From the NCBI GenBank assembly GCA_022419385.1, contig JAJUBI010000006.1:4526001-4590000 (forward strand): DNA of 64,000 nucleotides. The letters are read 5' to 3'. Both the position numbers and the translations under genes were made by a program. Positions 45,520-56,940 of the stretch are shown piece after piece. Positions within the stretch are counted from its first letter, which is position 1. Every line of letters begins with the position of its first letter. The DNA is from Paraconiothyrium sp. Pb-2020 (taxonomy: Eukaryota; Ascomycota; Dothideomycetes; Pleosporales; Didymosphaeriaceae). Below the pieces are notes generated by a model. The model saw only the letters and a program-made list of their open reading frames with translations. It was not told where the DNA came from and did not search any database.

Positions 45520-47299
45520 CTATCGTACTTTTTGTAGGCGCAATTTGACACGGTCGGGATTCTTCATCCGTAACAACATCTGCGCATCGCAATCGTTAGC
45601 AACTTTCCACACCCGCGCTGTTGCCTCGGAATCCGTCTCTGAGGCTCGCTGCTTCACGACCGCTAGACGGTTTTCCCTCAACAAACCAACAAGAACTGCG
45701 ACAAACTCAACCTGGCTGAACTTCACGCCGAGACAGTTCTGAGGCCCGTCCGACCATGGAAGGAATGTGTCGCGCGGAGGGACATACATCTCCTCGTGTG
45801 TGGGGCCATTGGAACTGGTGATGATCCAGCGACTTGGATTCCACACCAGAGAAGAAGGCCAGTATTTTGGGTGGGTCTGCGTAGCTAAGATGTTGGGCTG
45901 AACGCCAGTGTGTGGCGGAATCATGATCTTCCGATTGCCCACGCGCAGCGGTGTTGGATGATGGGTGGTCCACTTAGGTAGCGCCATGATAGGGGGATAC
46001 AGGCGAAGTGTCTCAAACTATCAGATCAATGTTCGTCGGCCAACCATCCAAGTGCACATTATAGCATGTATGAAGCTCACCAAGACAGCTCGGCATCTAA
46101 CCAAGCGCGGGAACAGGCCAACATAGGTCCAGTCTGAACTCGCCGTTTAAGGAATGATCCGGTCTAACTCCTCTGCAACCCATTGCTGGACAGCGGGAAA
46201 GGCTGCAAGAAACAGCATGCTAAATGCCAGCGTGTTCGCAGTTGTATCGTGTCCGGCGAAGTTGATAACGAAGATATTACCAAAGATCTCATCAACTGAG
46301 AGCCCGTGAGATATATTGCTCTCAGTATCATTGGTCCGCACATCCAAGGCCCGAATGAACGAAGTCATTAAGCTCCCTGCTCCCTTTTCGCCTCGGCTCA
46401 TCGACTTGTTCTCTTCATCGAGCATTTTCATCATATGCGTCTTGAAGTCCGAAGCTGCGGTTCCGATTCTGCGCAGTGAAGCCGGCACCCCGGGATGCAC
46501 GAGATACCGTGGCGGGATCAACATGAGGAGAATAACATTGTCAAGCACAATCTGCATGGCATCGCGATAAGAGAACATCCCGCCGTCTCGTTCTTCGACG
46601 CTCTCATCTGATGTTCGGAACGAGAAGGACCGACGGAAACCAATAGCCGCCAGTACATTCAAGGACAACGTACGTGTGTCTTTTACGGCACTCGCCACTT
46701 CGGATGATGAAGCCCACGCTTCCATCATCTGTTGTGTCTGCCGCAGGGATTCAGAACACACGTAACTCATCGCAGCCTCGTTGAAAGGTGCTGTAAGGAT
46801 TTTGTGATGACGAGGCCAATTTGTAGCGTCGGCAGTCGAGATGCATGGCCCATACACCTCTAACAGTTCTACAAAGCATTGCGACTGTTCTCGTCTGAAC
46901 CGCGAGCAGACACTTACTATACATCTTGCTCGGCCGAATAATATCTCCATGTCTAGAGAAGACGCTATGAATAGCCTTCGAGTCGGAGACATGGAGGTGG
47001 ATATCGCGCGGGGTCACAAGAGCCCATACCGGCCCATGTTTAAGGTGGGCGTCAGCCTTGTCCCGAAAGTACCATCCTCGGCGCAAATGATAGAGAAAGG
47101 CCGGAAGTGGGATCGGAAGGAGATCGAGCAAGCGGAAGAGATGTGGCTCAAGGACCTGGAAGGGGACGTTAAGCGGGTCGACCGGCAGCCTGATGAGCGG
47201 TATGCCCATGGATGAGGCGCGGCGATAGTTCATGTGCAAGGCGAGGATGCTCCATGCTGTGTAGAATAGCACACCACCCACATGCACCTCGACAAACAT
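45520..47299 (-). pseudogene. Cytochrome P450 with one premature stop codon
   Basis: Three exons, 46918–47299, 46081–46859 and 45520–46017, would encode about 550 residues. All P450 landmarks are present: an N-terminal hydrophobic anchor, the I-helix AGHDTT (in FVINFAGHDTTANTLAF), ETLR of the K-helix in FETLRLYPP, and the heme-binding WSDGPQNCLG with its Cys. A TAA at 46147–46149 interrupts exon 2 between helices I and K. The frame resumes with WTYVGLFPRLVRCRAVL, which is normal for the family, so I see no intron that removes the stop. As written the protein would lose the heme site. The TAA differs from CAA by one C-to-T change. A sequencing error is also possible. The donor of intron 1 (46860–46917) is GTAAGT. 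Confidence 0.78.
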
Positions 47300-47677
47300 A
47301 TTGGGCTCCGGTGAGATGGGGTGTAAGGAAAGTTGGTTTCTTTGCGAGAGCCTGGAGGCTTTAGGGGCGTAGTTCCGAACGGGTGGGGGTTTTCCTGAAG
47401 CGAGAACGGGAATAGCGGCCGGTGAGAATGGTGGCACATTTATAAATTTCGGGAGGTAATGATAGGCGGGCAAAGACCGGTGTGGTGGTACAACAGGCGC
47501 GTGTAAAAATGCAATGGACAGGGGTGCAATTTTCGGTATTGCGCTGTCCTTGTTAGGTCAAAACTCATTGAATGATCCTTGTCACAGCGGCGCAGTTCTG
47601 GTTGTTGCCGTTGACACCAAGCGCGAGAACCCGCTTGTAGCTAGTGAGCGGCTACCTAATCTACATGTGTGTCATCA
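47300..47677. other. Intergenic region
   Basis: Nothing is recognised in the 378 bp upstream of the broken P450 gene. Confidence 0.4.
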
Positions 47678-48177
47678 TTACCCGGACCATTTAGCTATAA
47701 TGGTAGCCATCTGCGCCTCGGGTGGTACCACCAGCTCTTTGAATGCAAATCTGGAATCAGCGGCTGCAAAAAGCGAAACCCAAGTTTCAGCATCCCGTTC
47801 CCGAGCGTTATTGACGCCTTCATAGAGATATCCATGAGCCTACAAAGATCATGTGTCAGCAGACGACAATGGCGTTTTGTGAATCGCACACGCTTACCGC
47901 AGACCTCGATCTGTCCGCGGCCCCAGCTGGCCTGGGTCAGGAATACATATGTCACTGACAACCGCTTTGCCGCCTTTGCGCAGACCGGGAATAAAAACCT
48001 GAAGGATTTTGATACAATACTTATCGATCCAGTCGTGCAGAATCTAGCGTAGAAGGTACACATCTGCACCTTCAACTGGATGAGGGGTTAGGAAGTCATG
48101 CCTCATTCATGTGATTCTGCACTTCAGCGTGAATGCGTTCTCCGCTAAGCGGAAAAGGATGTTCTTGCGTCTCCCAC
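47678..48177 (-). pseudogene. Relic of an O-methyltransferase gene (C-terminal part)
   Basis: The minus strand carries pieces typical of fungal SAM-dependent O-methyltransferases in three frames. HDFLTPHPVEGADVYLLR lies near 48050–48110, followed in frame by a TAG at 48044–48046 where the family has Trp. Next come ILHDWIDKYCIKILQVFIP and GLRKGGKAVVSD, then PDPGQLGPRTDRG. After a plausible 58-bp intron (47840–47897), RERDAETWVSLFAAADSRF lies near 47750–47810, in a frame one base away from the exon start. Further upstream, GERIHAEVQNHMNEA is in yet another frame. I see no N-terminal SAM-binding half. This is a decayed remnant, not a working gene. The TGG-to-TAG change equals CpA-to-TpA on the plus strand, as in repeat-induced point mutation. 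Confidence 0.72.
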
Positions 48178-48420
48178 CTGACACAAGCGAATTGCAACCG
48201 ATGTCAGTACTTACACGCCTACATACACGTTTGCAATGGCCAACTTCTTGCTTATGCAGCTAGCTACGCTTTAGTCAATTACTTCATCTCAGGGTAGGTC
48301 ATATTATACAGAGTATAATGACCCTATCAGTCCGAACAATCTATAGTCTCACAGCACAGAAGCACCGGTTGTTGTGCATAAGTCTGATTCAGCCCTAGAG
48401 TATCGTTCTAACTTACCACA
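48178..48420. other. Short gap with an imperfect inverted repeat
   Basis: These 243 bp lie between the O-methyltransferase relic and the exchanger gene. An imperfect hairpin, GGTCATATTATAC and GTATAATGACC around an AGA loop, lies at 48297–48323. It could be a terminator-like or element-derived palindrome. Confidence 0.35.
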
Positions 48421-49634
48421 TCACGTAGGCTTACCCACTGCGAATTCTACCACTACAAATACAATATAGGCCACCAGCATCATAACTCCTACCCACCGAC
48501 AGACTTTTGCACCGAACCAGATCGTCGCAGTAAACACAACTGTTGAACCCCACAGCACTCCCAGCTCAAGAGCGCCAACATTGCCGTGCCGGAAGCTTCC
48601 CTTCGTGTCAAATAGGACAATTCCTGAGCAAAGGGTGAGCAGGAAGATATTGCTACCAGCTGTATTAGCCACGAGAACCCCGGCGTATCCTCGGTGCCCG
48701 CTCATCACCGCAATGAACTTTTCAGGTAGTGTTGTGGCGATTGCAAGAATTACCACCCCAAACAACACGTCCGAGCTCATAAACTCGTCAACTATGGTAG
48801 AGGCAGCATGAGAGAGTACATAGCCTGCAAGACAGATGGCGAGAAAACCGAGTAAGAGGTTGGATATATGATAATGTAGGGTTCGGTGCTTCTCGCGACT
48901 TCGAGACAGCGGTTGCCTCACAAAGTTGATGTCGTTGAAGGTCAGAGGCATCCGTTCGTTGAAGTCGATGGGGGGAGATTCAATGAGGTCATGGCTATCT
49001 GTTTCAATATGGTCGTCATGTCCGTCGCTGCTTTCATGGTCGCTAGTGCCATCGCTATTGCTGGTGTTATCGCTGTTGGAGCTTTCTGGAGCAGTCAATT
49101 TTCCTCTACTGATCGCCCATCCTACGGATGCAACATAGATAGCGAAGATTACGATCAACAAGGTGCCATGAATCAGCCATACGGACGTTGATGGGAGATA
49201 TAGGAGCGGCGTCGTAAAGGTGGTTAGAGCGAGCAAAATGAGCGAGTACACTCGTGAGCTTTGATCAAAGCGGACGGGTTCATCCTTGTTGTGGAATAAG
49301 AGGCCTAAAGAAAATGCACCTAGGATGTTTGAGATGGCGGACCCGACGATATTACCGATGGCCAGAGATGCGCGATTGCGTGCAAGAGACGCGATAACGA
49401 CGGCGAGCTGTGACAGATGGAGTCGGTGAGCAGATAGGTTACGGCCGTCAATTGGTAACGAACCTCTTCCCACTCTCCCCCTGCAGTAACAAGGCCAATT
49501 ACGGTTTCAGATATGCCTGTGCGATGGGCGACAATCGTAGTGTGGTCAACAAACTTGTCGGCGCCAAATTCCAACAGGAAGAGAGCGGCAATGAAGACAG
49601 CGATGTTGTATGCGACGGCATCTGCATCGACCAT
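48421..49634 (-). CDS. Sodium/calcium (cation) exchanger family protein
   Basis: Two exons, 49464–49634 and 48421–49407, encode 385 residues (387 if the ATG at 49640 is used). Two alpha-type blocks are visible: GLVTAGGEWEELAVVIASLA with GNIVGSAISNILGAFSLG in the first half, and LAIATTLPEKFIAVMSGHRG with ANTAGSNIFLLTLCSG in the second, each carrying acidic residues of the cation pathway. They are separated by a cytosolic loop rich in Asp, Ser and His (residues about 180–215). There are about ten membrane segments. The 56-bp intron has an unusual GTTCGT donor. The likely role is Ca2+ or Na+ exchange in an internal membrane. It sits inside the terpenoid gene group, but an involvement there is unproven. 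Confidence 0.85.
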
Positions 49635-50015
49635 GATCAATCCACAAATGGAGAAGAAGATATAGAGATGGAAATTATTGGCGCGGTGGAGAACACTTTG
49701 TTGAGAGTACTTCGTTGAAACGTCCGTGCTTCAAGCTTTGGTTTCAACGCGGGGTAGCTGGATTGCATCATCAGTCCCTCCTTTCAAAATGTAACTTACC
49801 AAACATCAATCGACCATCATCGTTTTCTTACTGGAGTGCCCATCATATAGTTATGGTGCAACAACCCTTCGCCGCAGTTCTTATAGAGCTATTGGCAATA
49901 ATCATATGCAGAAGCGTATGTGGACTGAATACACTACGTACGTAACGAGAAAAACACAAAGTGGAGCTTTCAACATTTCCTATTGCTGAAAAAGCTTGTT
50001 ATTATAGAAACCTAA
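49635..50015. other. Intergenic region
   Basis: These 381 bp hold the exchanger promoter and the 3' flank of the dioxygenase gene. Nothing else is recognised. Confidence 0.45.
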
Positions 50016-51017
50016 TTACATATTCACTGTTTCTTCATCTTCGACACCGAAAAGCACCCTCATTGGGTCTGAGTATTGCATGAATCCTATGCCCGGTTCG
50101 CAAAGACCGTACCCCAGCAGCCTTTGGGCTTGTGGCTTTAGGGATCTTGCTCTCTCGAGCGGCACCATCAGAAATTGATTCTCGGCAGGTCGCAACGTCG
50201 GTTTGCAGAGAAATATGCCAACGGTTTCTCTGTAATCGTCCCTAGCAGAGGAGCATCGTCAACATCGTGAAGCCATTGATTTCGAGAATTATAACAACAT
50301 ACTTGGTCACGTTCGCCCCGCCTCCGTGGTAGACGTTTCCAAGGAATATAAAGGCGTCTCCAGGCTCTAATTCCACTGGGATGATTTCTTCCTCCAAAGG
50401 CTGTCTAGTATGATCCCATAGATGCGACCCAGGGATGGCAACAGTTGCGCCGTTCTCTTTGGTCGTCTTCGTCAAGGCAGTTACACAGCCGATCATGACT
50501 GGGAGCTCCTTGTCGTGGGGATGGTAGTCACTTGTTGCTTTTGTCAATATGTCGTGGCTTTAGCGATGGAAATGGCATACTTATCGTCCCGATGTAAGAC
50601 CTGTTGTCTGCCCCCAGGGTTGATACGAAAGCCCACCGTAGAGGACAAGATCGGTTTTCCGCTGACTGTCTTTTTCTTGTCGCCACGCCAAAAAGAAAAT
50701 GTCGACGATACCAACACATTGGCTACATCGATGAAGAGCGGCGCGCATGCAAGCTCAACGCATGCATCCGAATACGCGAACAATCCGGATGCACGCTGAG
50801 TCGTGCTAGGAAAGAAGCCGTACTGATCGGGCCTGTCCTCATCGAAATGCGGTCCAAGATCACTTCGAATTCTTTCGGCATGAGAAGGGGTGATGAGTTT
50901 CTCAACGATCACGCCACCATCCCGCTTGATGATGTCAATCAGGTGCTGTGAAGTGGTCGAAGCACTTGTGGCATCAACACGAGTGATAGTAGGGTTTGCT
51001 GGGCTCTCAGTCGCCAT
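50016..51017 (-). CDS. PhyH-type Fe(II)/2-oxoglutarate dioxygenase
   Basis: Three exons, 50581–51017, 50303–50530 and 50016–50241, encode 296 residues, the usual length for phytanoyl-CoA dioxygenase family proteins. Iron ligands appear as His142-x-Asp144 (QQVLHRDD) and the distal His214 in FLGNVYHGGGANVT; a conserved PGSHLWD lies near 179–185, and an Arg near 226 (DYRETV) fits 2-oxoglutarate binding. Fungal relatives hydroxylate, desaturate or form endoperoxides in terpenoid and alkaloid pathways. It is probably cytosolic. I used the ATG at 51017 rather than one ten codons upstream. Reading past the second intron leads to a stop a few codons on, and splicing restores the C-terminus. It is divergent from the next P450 gene. 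Confidence 0.88.
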
Positions 51018-51996
51018 GTTTGAGTATAGTACAAATTGGACTGTCATAAGTCGGTCAAAGCTGCATGGGTACTTACAGTTATATTCAGATCCTAGCCCAG
51101 AAACATGGTGCCTGCGGCCTCCAACGTTGGGCTCGCGATATGAGTCAATGATCTTGATTTGCGTGGAGCGCGACGAAGAGTATGGGTGTTTCTCTCCCGA
51201 GTTGCTCTATGCAGACTAGCGCACAACACAAGAAAGGTGCTACATAACCGAGTACATCCACATTGCTGATTGGTGGATACTGGGTTTATCGATAAGAGCC
51301 TGTCAATCTATGGTAAAGCCGCGATCTAGAAACAAGACTTCAAAAAGCCCCTCAGAAGGCCTGCACATCTAAATGCATCCGAGATAAGACCCTACACAAC
51401 CTAAGGTAATTTAAGTAACCATGAATATAGGATGCCGCACCAAGACCATTTCGCGTTCGGTACCATAGGCTATCATGTAGGTCATGTTCCATGTTCACCG
51501 AGTCTCTCCTTAAAGTCGGACTGCCAGAACATGGGGCTTAGAAAAGGCTCCCAATACGGTGGAGGAGTCCGTAGGAAGTAAATTGAAAGACCGAAAATCT
51601 CCACTTTTACATGACAGCAAAACAGCACAAGGCTAATGGGTTTTGAGAGAAAAGCTCACCAAATGTCACGGGACAGAGCTTCCCTAGTGATTAAAGGGCA
51701 TAACGCTGTTTGCATCCCCGAACTGATTGAGAACAACGGGATCGCGGTGTACCCAGACCTATCAGGCATACGTTCGGGGCGATTCATCGGGTAAAGGCCG
51801 AAGTGTGGCGCCAAGACTCCAGGTGCCGAGTCCCCACAGGGTCCCACGTTACGGCCGATCAATGTGCGTTTGCTTATAATCGTGCCAACTACCTCTACCT
51901 AATTGGTCGCTCACATATAAAGATATTGATGTGAGGACAACGCGACTGAAGAGTGAATGTCTTACCGAACCATCACGTCGGTGTAAACTACCCATC
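51018..51996. promoter_or_regulatory. Divergent promoter region dioxygenase/P450
   Basis: These 979 bp separate the divergent starts. A TATAAAG-type box lies at about 51915–51921, some 75 bp upstream of the P450 start. No regulator site is claimed. Confidence 0.45.
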
Positions 51997-53895
51997 ATGG
52001 CTCGCTTTCTGGCAACCGCAGTTGCAATTCTGCTCATCAGCTTTGCCACTTATAGTGCGTTCAAACTGAAGCGCTTCGTGCAATCTGCCAAGTCGACCGG
52101 TTTACCATATGTCATTGTTCCCTTTCTCGAGACGGAGGTTCTCTCACAATTGCTTACACCATTCCTTCGCAACTACTACCTCACATACCTCGAAAAGGGA
52201 GAAGGGTGGCCGAGATGGTGTCGCTTCATGATAAGAGATTGGACCTGGGAAGACAAGCGTCGCGCTTTTGAAGACTATGGGGATGTCTTCCTGGCGGTAT
52301 CACCGCAAGGAATCATTTGTTATTGTGCCGATGCCGATATGGCATTCGACGTCATGAACAGGCGGTATGATTTTATCAAGCCGAGAGACAAGTACCGTAA
52401 GTGGCCCCCTGCTGCCCTTGGATCATTTCTGTAGACGAAAGCTAATTAGATATGTAGAGATGCTGGAGCCGTACGGCCCAAATGTAGTGACCGCGGAAGG
52501 CGGCACGTACCGCTTCCACGTGCGCATGGTAGCCCCGTCATTTGGTGACAACACCGGGGTCAACGACCTCGTTTGGCAGGAGACGTCGAGACAGACCGGG
52601 CTGCTCATGGACAGATGGACGAAAGTGACCCCCAAGGACTTAGATACCGATATTAATGCTTTGACCCTTGCGATCATTTCGCTAGCTGGGTTTGGGAAGA
52701 GGCTTGAGTCTGTCGAGGAGCAGGCGCAGGACATTCCTTCCGGGTATAAGATCAGCTTCTTGGCTGCACTTCGAAGTACTACGCAAAATATCCTGTTCCT
52801 CCTGCTATTCCCGAGTTGGCTTCTAAGTATGACGCCGTACGCAGAAGCCAGCCTCGCTAAGCGACAACTGGAAAAGTATCTCCGAACGCTGATCAAACGA
52901 GAGAGAGCTAAGGAGGTGGAGGAGAAAGCGGAGCTTCTTTCCCGGGCTAACCTACTACACACGGTCGTCAACGCGGTTGACCCCGAAGATGGGAACAATG
53001 AAATTACTGGGCTCGTCAAGAAGAGGAAGACGAGGTTCAGCGAGGATGAAGTCATGGGAAACTTGTTTATATATATGCTTGCAGGTCAGTGCCAATTATT
53101 GGAGTCCGTCTTGGTGGAATGAGCACAACGCTGACATGACCAAGGTTATGAGACAACAGCAAACAGCATACAATACGGGATGCTAGTGCTGGCCGCCCAC
53201 CAAGACGTCCAAACCAAGTGTATCGAGGAGATCGATCGGGTGTACGAAGAGGCATCCCTCGCGGGCCGTACTGAGCTTAATTACGACGAAGACTTTGGCA
53301 AATTGGAATACACCTTTGGTTTCATGGTGAGCAAAAGTACTGATCCGTAGAATATCCCGCACACTAACAAAGGCAGTACGAAGTATTCAGGCTCTACCCA
53401 GGCGTCATTGTCATCACCAAAATGTGCACTTCCGAGCAAACAATGCACATCCACGATAAAAACACCAACAAGTCTCAAGCCCACGTCTTGCCCGCCGAGT
53501 GCCGCGTATACCTATCGTCTCCGGGTGTACAATACCACGAGAAATACTGGGAAAATGCCGACAAGTTCGATCCCGGGCGCTGGCTTACGGACAAGTTCTC
53601 GGGCCAGAGCGGTCAAGACAAGCAGGTCGTGGCGGCGGACCGGACGCGGCAGATGCGCGGCAGGCTACTGACATTCTCAGATGGTGCGCGCGCGTGTCTG
53701 GGCCGCAAGTTTGCGCAGGCCGAGTTCATGGCGTTCTTTGCTACAATCCTGCGGCGGTTCCGCGTCACATTCAAGGATGGCGCGGACATAGAAAAGTTGA
53801 GGTCAGATATTGTCAATAAGAGCGCGGGTAAAATCGTGAGCCTGACCCCGTTGTCGGGATTCCCCATAGAGCTGAGGCAGAGAGTGGTGGCTTGA
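51997..53895 (+). CDS. Cytochrome P450 monooxygenase
   Basis: Four exons, 51997–52396, 52458–53084, 53145–53326 and 53377–53895, encode 575 residues. An N-terminal anchor (FLATAVAILLISFATYSAF) places it in the ER membrane. The I-helix reads LAGYETTANSIQYGM (rebuilt over intron 2), the K-helix ExxR is EVFR at about 405–408, and the heme site is FSDGARACLGRKFAQAEF with Cys near 509. The exon 1 to 2 join gives the MLEPYGPNVVTAEGG block found in the same P450 group as the broken gene at 45.5–47.3 kb, so the two may be distant paralogues. All parts are intact. It most likely hydroxylates or further oxidises the terpene product. Confidence 0.92.
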
Positions 53896-54208
53896 AAATT
53901 TGGTACGGGGGAGACCATGGTGATGATGTATCATGTCTCACTTAGGCAACTTTTTAGAAATTCATGATCAACAACGAAGGATAGTTTGAGTACCGGAACA
54001 AGTCAACGTATTACGTATGTTCACAATTACGCTCTATGAATGAGATGAAGTCCAGCTGGCTTCACCTCGATGTCCGTCTAGAATCTAGAGTCTCTGTCGC
54101 TGTTTCATCGATTATGCAAATTTTATTTTCAGCGTTCACCCACGTGGCGCATAGAGAGTCTTGGACCAAACATCAATATCTCCTTCCAGTCAATACGGTA
54201 TCCATCTA
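53896..54208. other. Short convergent gap
   Basis: Nothing is recognised in the 313 bp between two converging P450 genes. Confidence 0.45.
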
Positions 54209-56077
54209 CTACACCGTCAGCAGACTTCTCTTAGTCGCGCGAACCCGAACCGGTGCCTTCCACCACATGACGTAGTGTCTCGACTGAGCCTCCCAGTCCA
54301 TCTGCTTATCCACCAACTCAAATTCATACGTGTACAGCAGCTTAGCGAGTACCAGCGACATCTGGAGATACGCGAAACTACCATTACATTAGAACAGTTG
54401 GGCACATAGCGTGGAAAGTCACTTCAAGTCGTGTACTAACCTCCGTCCGATGCAAGCCCGATATCCGAGAGAGAAGGGCTGACTGGCCTCCTTGATGTCT
54501 TTGCTATCCGGATCTGTCCACCGCTCGGGGTAGAATGTGTCTGGGTCGGAGAAATACTCAGCGCTATGCGACACGCTCCAGGTGCTTGTGTATACTTCAG
54601 TGTTCTTGGGCACCCAATGTCCGTCGATTTCTCGCCCTGGCGAGATACGCGGGAACCCGTGCGCGCCCGATGGATGGATGCGCAGCGCCTCGTTGATGAC
54701 GGCCTGCAAGTATGGAAGTTGCAGTGCTGACGTCGAGTCAATTGCATCGTAGGTCGTGTATCGTCCGCGGATCTCGGCTTCAAGCTTCCTCAACACGCGT
54801 GGAGTCTTGAGCAAGTAGTACATGACTGCAGAGAGTGTGGTCGCCGTTGTTTCGCCCCCGGCAATTCTAGTGTTCCGAGTCGGGTTATTATGGATCTTAA
54901 AAGCAAAAACATGGATGGAATGCGTATCTCTTACATCAATGTCGATGAATGCGCCGCCATCTCCTCCAGCGGAACCTCACCGGATTTAACCTTCTCAACG
55001 ACATTGGTGAGAAAATCTTGCCGGGTGGATGTGCTTTCAAGACGTTTTTCAACTTTAGCCCGAGTATAGGCCGTATGCCTTCCACGAACCGACATAATGA
55101 GCGACGGCAATATCCATTTTGACAGCGCGGAGAGTATTTCAAATCGGCGTAGGTTGTCCATGATGGTGATCTCACGAACATGCTGCAGCACGAGATCGAT
55201 CCAGAAGTGATGTTTTTCTATATGAAAGTCTCATCAGCTATCCTCTTATTACTTTACGGAAAGCGAGCAAGTCGAACCTGATTGAATGCATCCAAAACTC
55301 TCTCCGAACGCCATTTCGCCCAAAAGGTCGAACGAGCTCATCTCGAACCACTCGACCATGTTGATTCCCTTCGTCGTCATTTGACTGATCGGCCCGATCT
55401 TGGACACGAAGCCGTCAATGCAACGCTGGATGATGTCCTCTTGCGCAGCGAGTGCCTTGGCCGAGAACGCTGCCAGCAAGTTCTTTTTCTTTCTCGCGTG
55501 CGCTTTTGGATTGCGCTCTGATCCGATGCATCCTGTTGCAAAGCCATTGCCAAAGATGTCGTAGAAGTCGCTCTTGATGCATTGTTCTGCCCCGGGAGCG
55601 GGATACCCGTATATATCACGGTAGGATTGCAGAGACGCGAAGCTCAGCTCGTTAGGAGATGCGCGGAAGACTGGACCTGGCACCCTGTCAGTGTTTTGAC
55701 GATCATGGTTGCATAATCCACTGGAGGTGTAATTGGAGAACCCACCCCATTTGGCATGTTCCTTTCGAAACCTTTCATGCTGCCGCCCGCTAGTCGTCGA
55801 CCACAAACGCCAGAACTAAGTTTTGTTAGTCATTCTTTGGAAGTCATATTACCCTGGAAAAGATGTTTTGCTTACCAGCGTACCACGAGCCAAGAATGGG
55901 CCCGGGAATTTCGCAAGTGGATGGAAATAAAGGTTGTAGACGACGCCGCCCATTTGGTATACAACAAACTTGAGCTCAAATTAGTTCAAGTTTGCTTTCT
56001 GGAAAATCATCTCTCACCGAAGCTACCAGAATCACTACCCATTGCGCTTTGAACAGGTCTGACAAGGTTGATCCCAT
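54209..56077 (-). CDS. Cytochrome P450 monooxygenase (isotrichodermin-hydroxylase-like)
   Basis: Seven exons join in frame: 56018–56077, 55876–55974, 55746–55815, 55278–55676, 54935–55217, 54441–54866 and 54209–54377, giving 501 residues. The first 60-bp exon encodes a short membrane anchor (FKAQWVVILVAS). NLYFHPLAKFPGPFLARG is the proline-rich hinge, KWGPVFRASPNELSF follows, the I-helix is AGGETTATTLSAVMYY, the K-helix carries EALR (NEALRIHPSG), and the heme site is FSLGYRACIGRS. The intron-rich layout and the HPLAKFPGP block are those of TRI11/benzoate-hydroxylase-like fungal P450s often found in terpenoid clusters. Introns are 43–69 bp. Exon 3 was placed at the second AG (55677) because only that gives the conserved GPVFR reading. 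Confidence 0.9.
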
Positions 56078-56940
56078 TGTGTCATATGCTTGTGAATACG
56101 TCTCTCAAGATGGGGCGTTGATAAAATCAAGAGCTGCTAATCATCTGCTGTAGTATGTTCTGGGGTAAAGTTATGGAACGACGTGATTGGTCGGTCAGCC
56201 GTATGACGGCGACAGTAGCCGCAGCAAGCAGAGCAAGAGACGGACCAAAACGGGCCAGCCAGCATGGAGTTTCTTTCGAGAACTCCAGTAACTATGTTGG
56301 CTTTCGAAACTAATCGATGAACTATTGCGGTCGACCCATTCATCATGTCCGACCGGGTCGACCTCAACGGTGGGAGCCGGCCCTTCTCGCCCAACTAGGA
56401 AAATGTCCGGCTAATGACCGACTGCTCCATATCTGCCACTTCGGTCCTTACAATTTGAGGCAACGAACGAATGTAACCGGAATATACGGATGGGCAAGTT
56501 ATCACGCCCATGTCCAAATTTGAAGTATACCCGCACATGTCTTAGCAGGAGGTGCCGCGCGCATAGATTTGTGTCTGGGTCATGAGCGATACTCATTGTC
56601 CCTGGCTCAGTCTATAGAAGTCAACCTTCTTTTATTAAGATTGCTAAGCTTACCCATTTTTCAGTCATAATCAGTACATGCTAAATATGACATTTATCTG
56701 CGTGGAACCTTATATTGAATCGCTTCCAATTATGTGACAAGAGTGTCTTTAGAGGTCATTCTTGGAAGCATCATATCACACAAATCTGGAAATCTCTCTT
56801 GGACATATAGGCCTTTCTACTAGTGCACTAATGTTCTAAACGTGTCCGCTAGTCATGTAATGAACAGTGTCCATACACCCACACAACTTGATCAATATAG
56901 GCCTGATAATCCATACATTCTGCATTCTCAACACCTCCCA
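56078..56940. other. Intergenic region
   Basis: The 863 bp upstream of the P450 gene and downstream of the terpene synthase show no gene or repeat that I can support. Confidence 0.45.

Noticed and set aside
47695..48075. A 126-codon minus-strand frame taken as a hypothetical protein
   Set aside because: It reads across frames of the methyltransferase remnant and its intron. The family-like pieces are in other frames.
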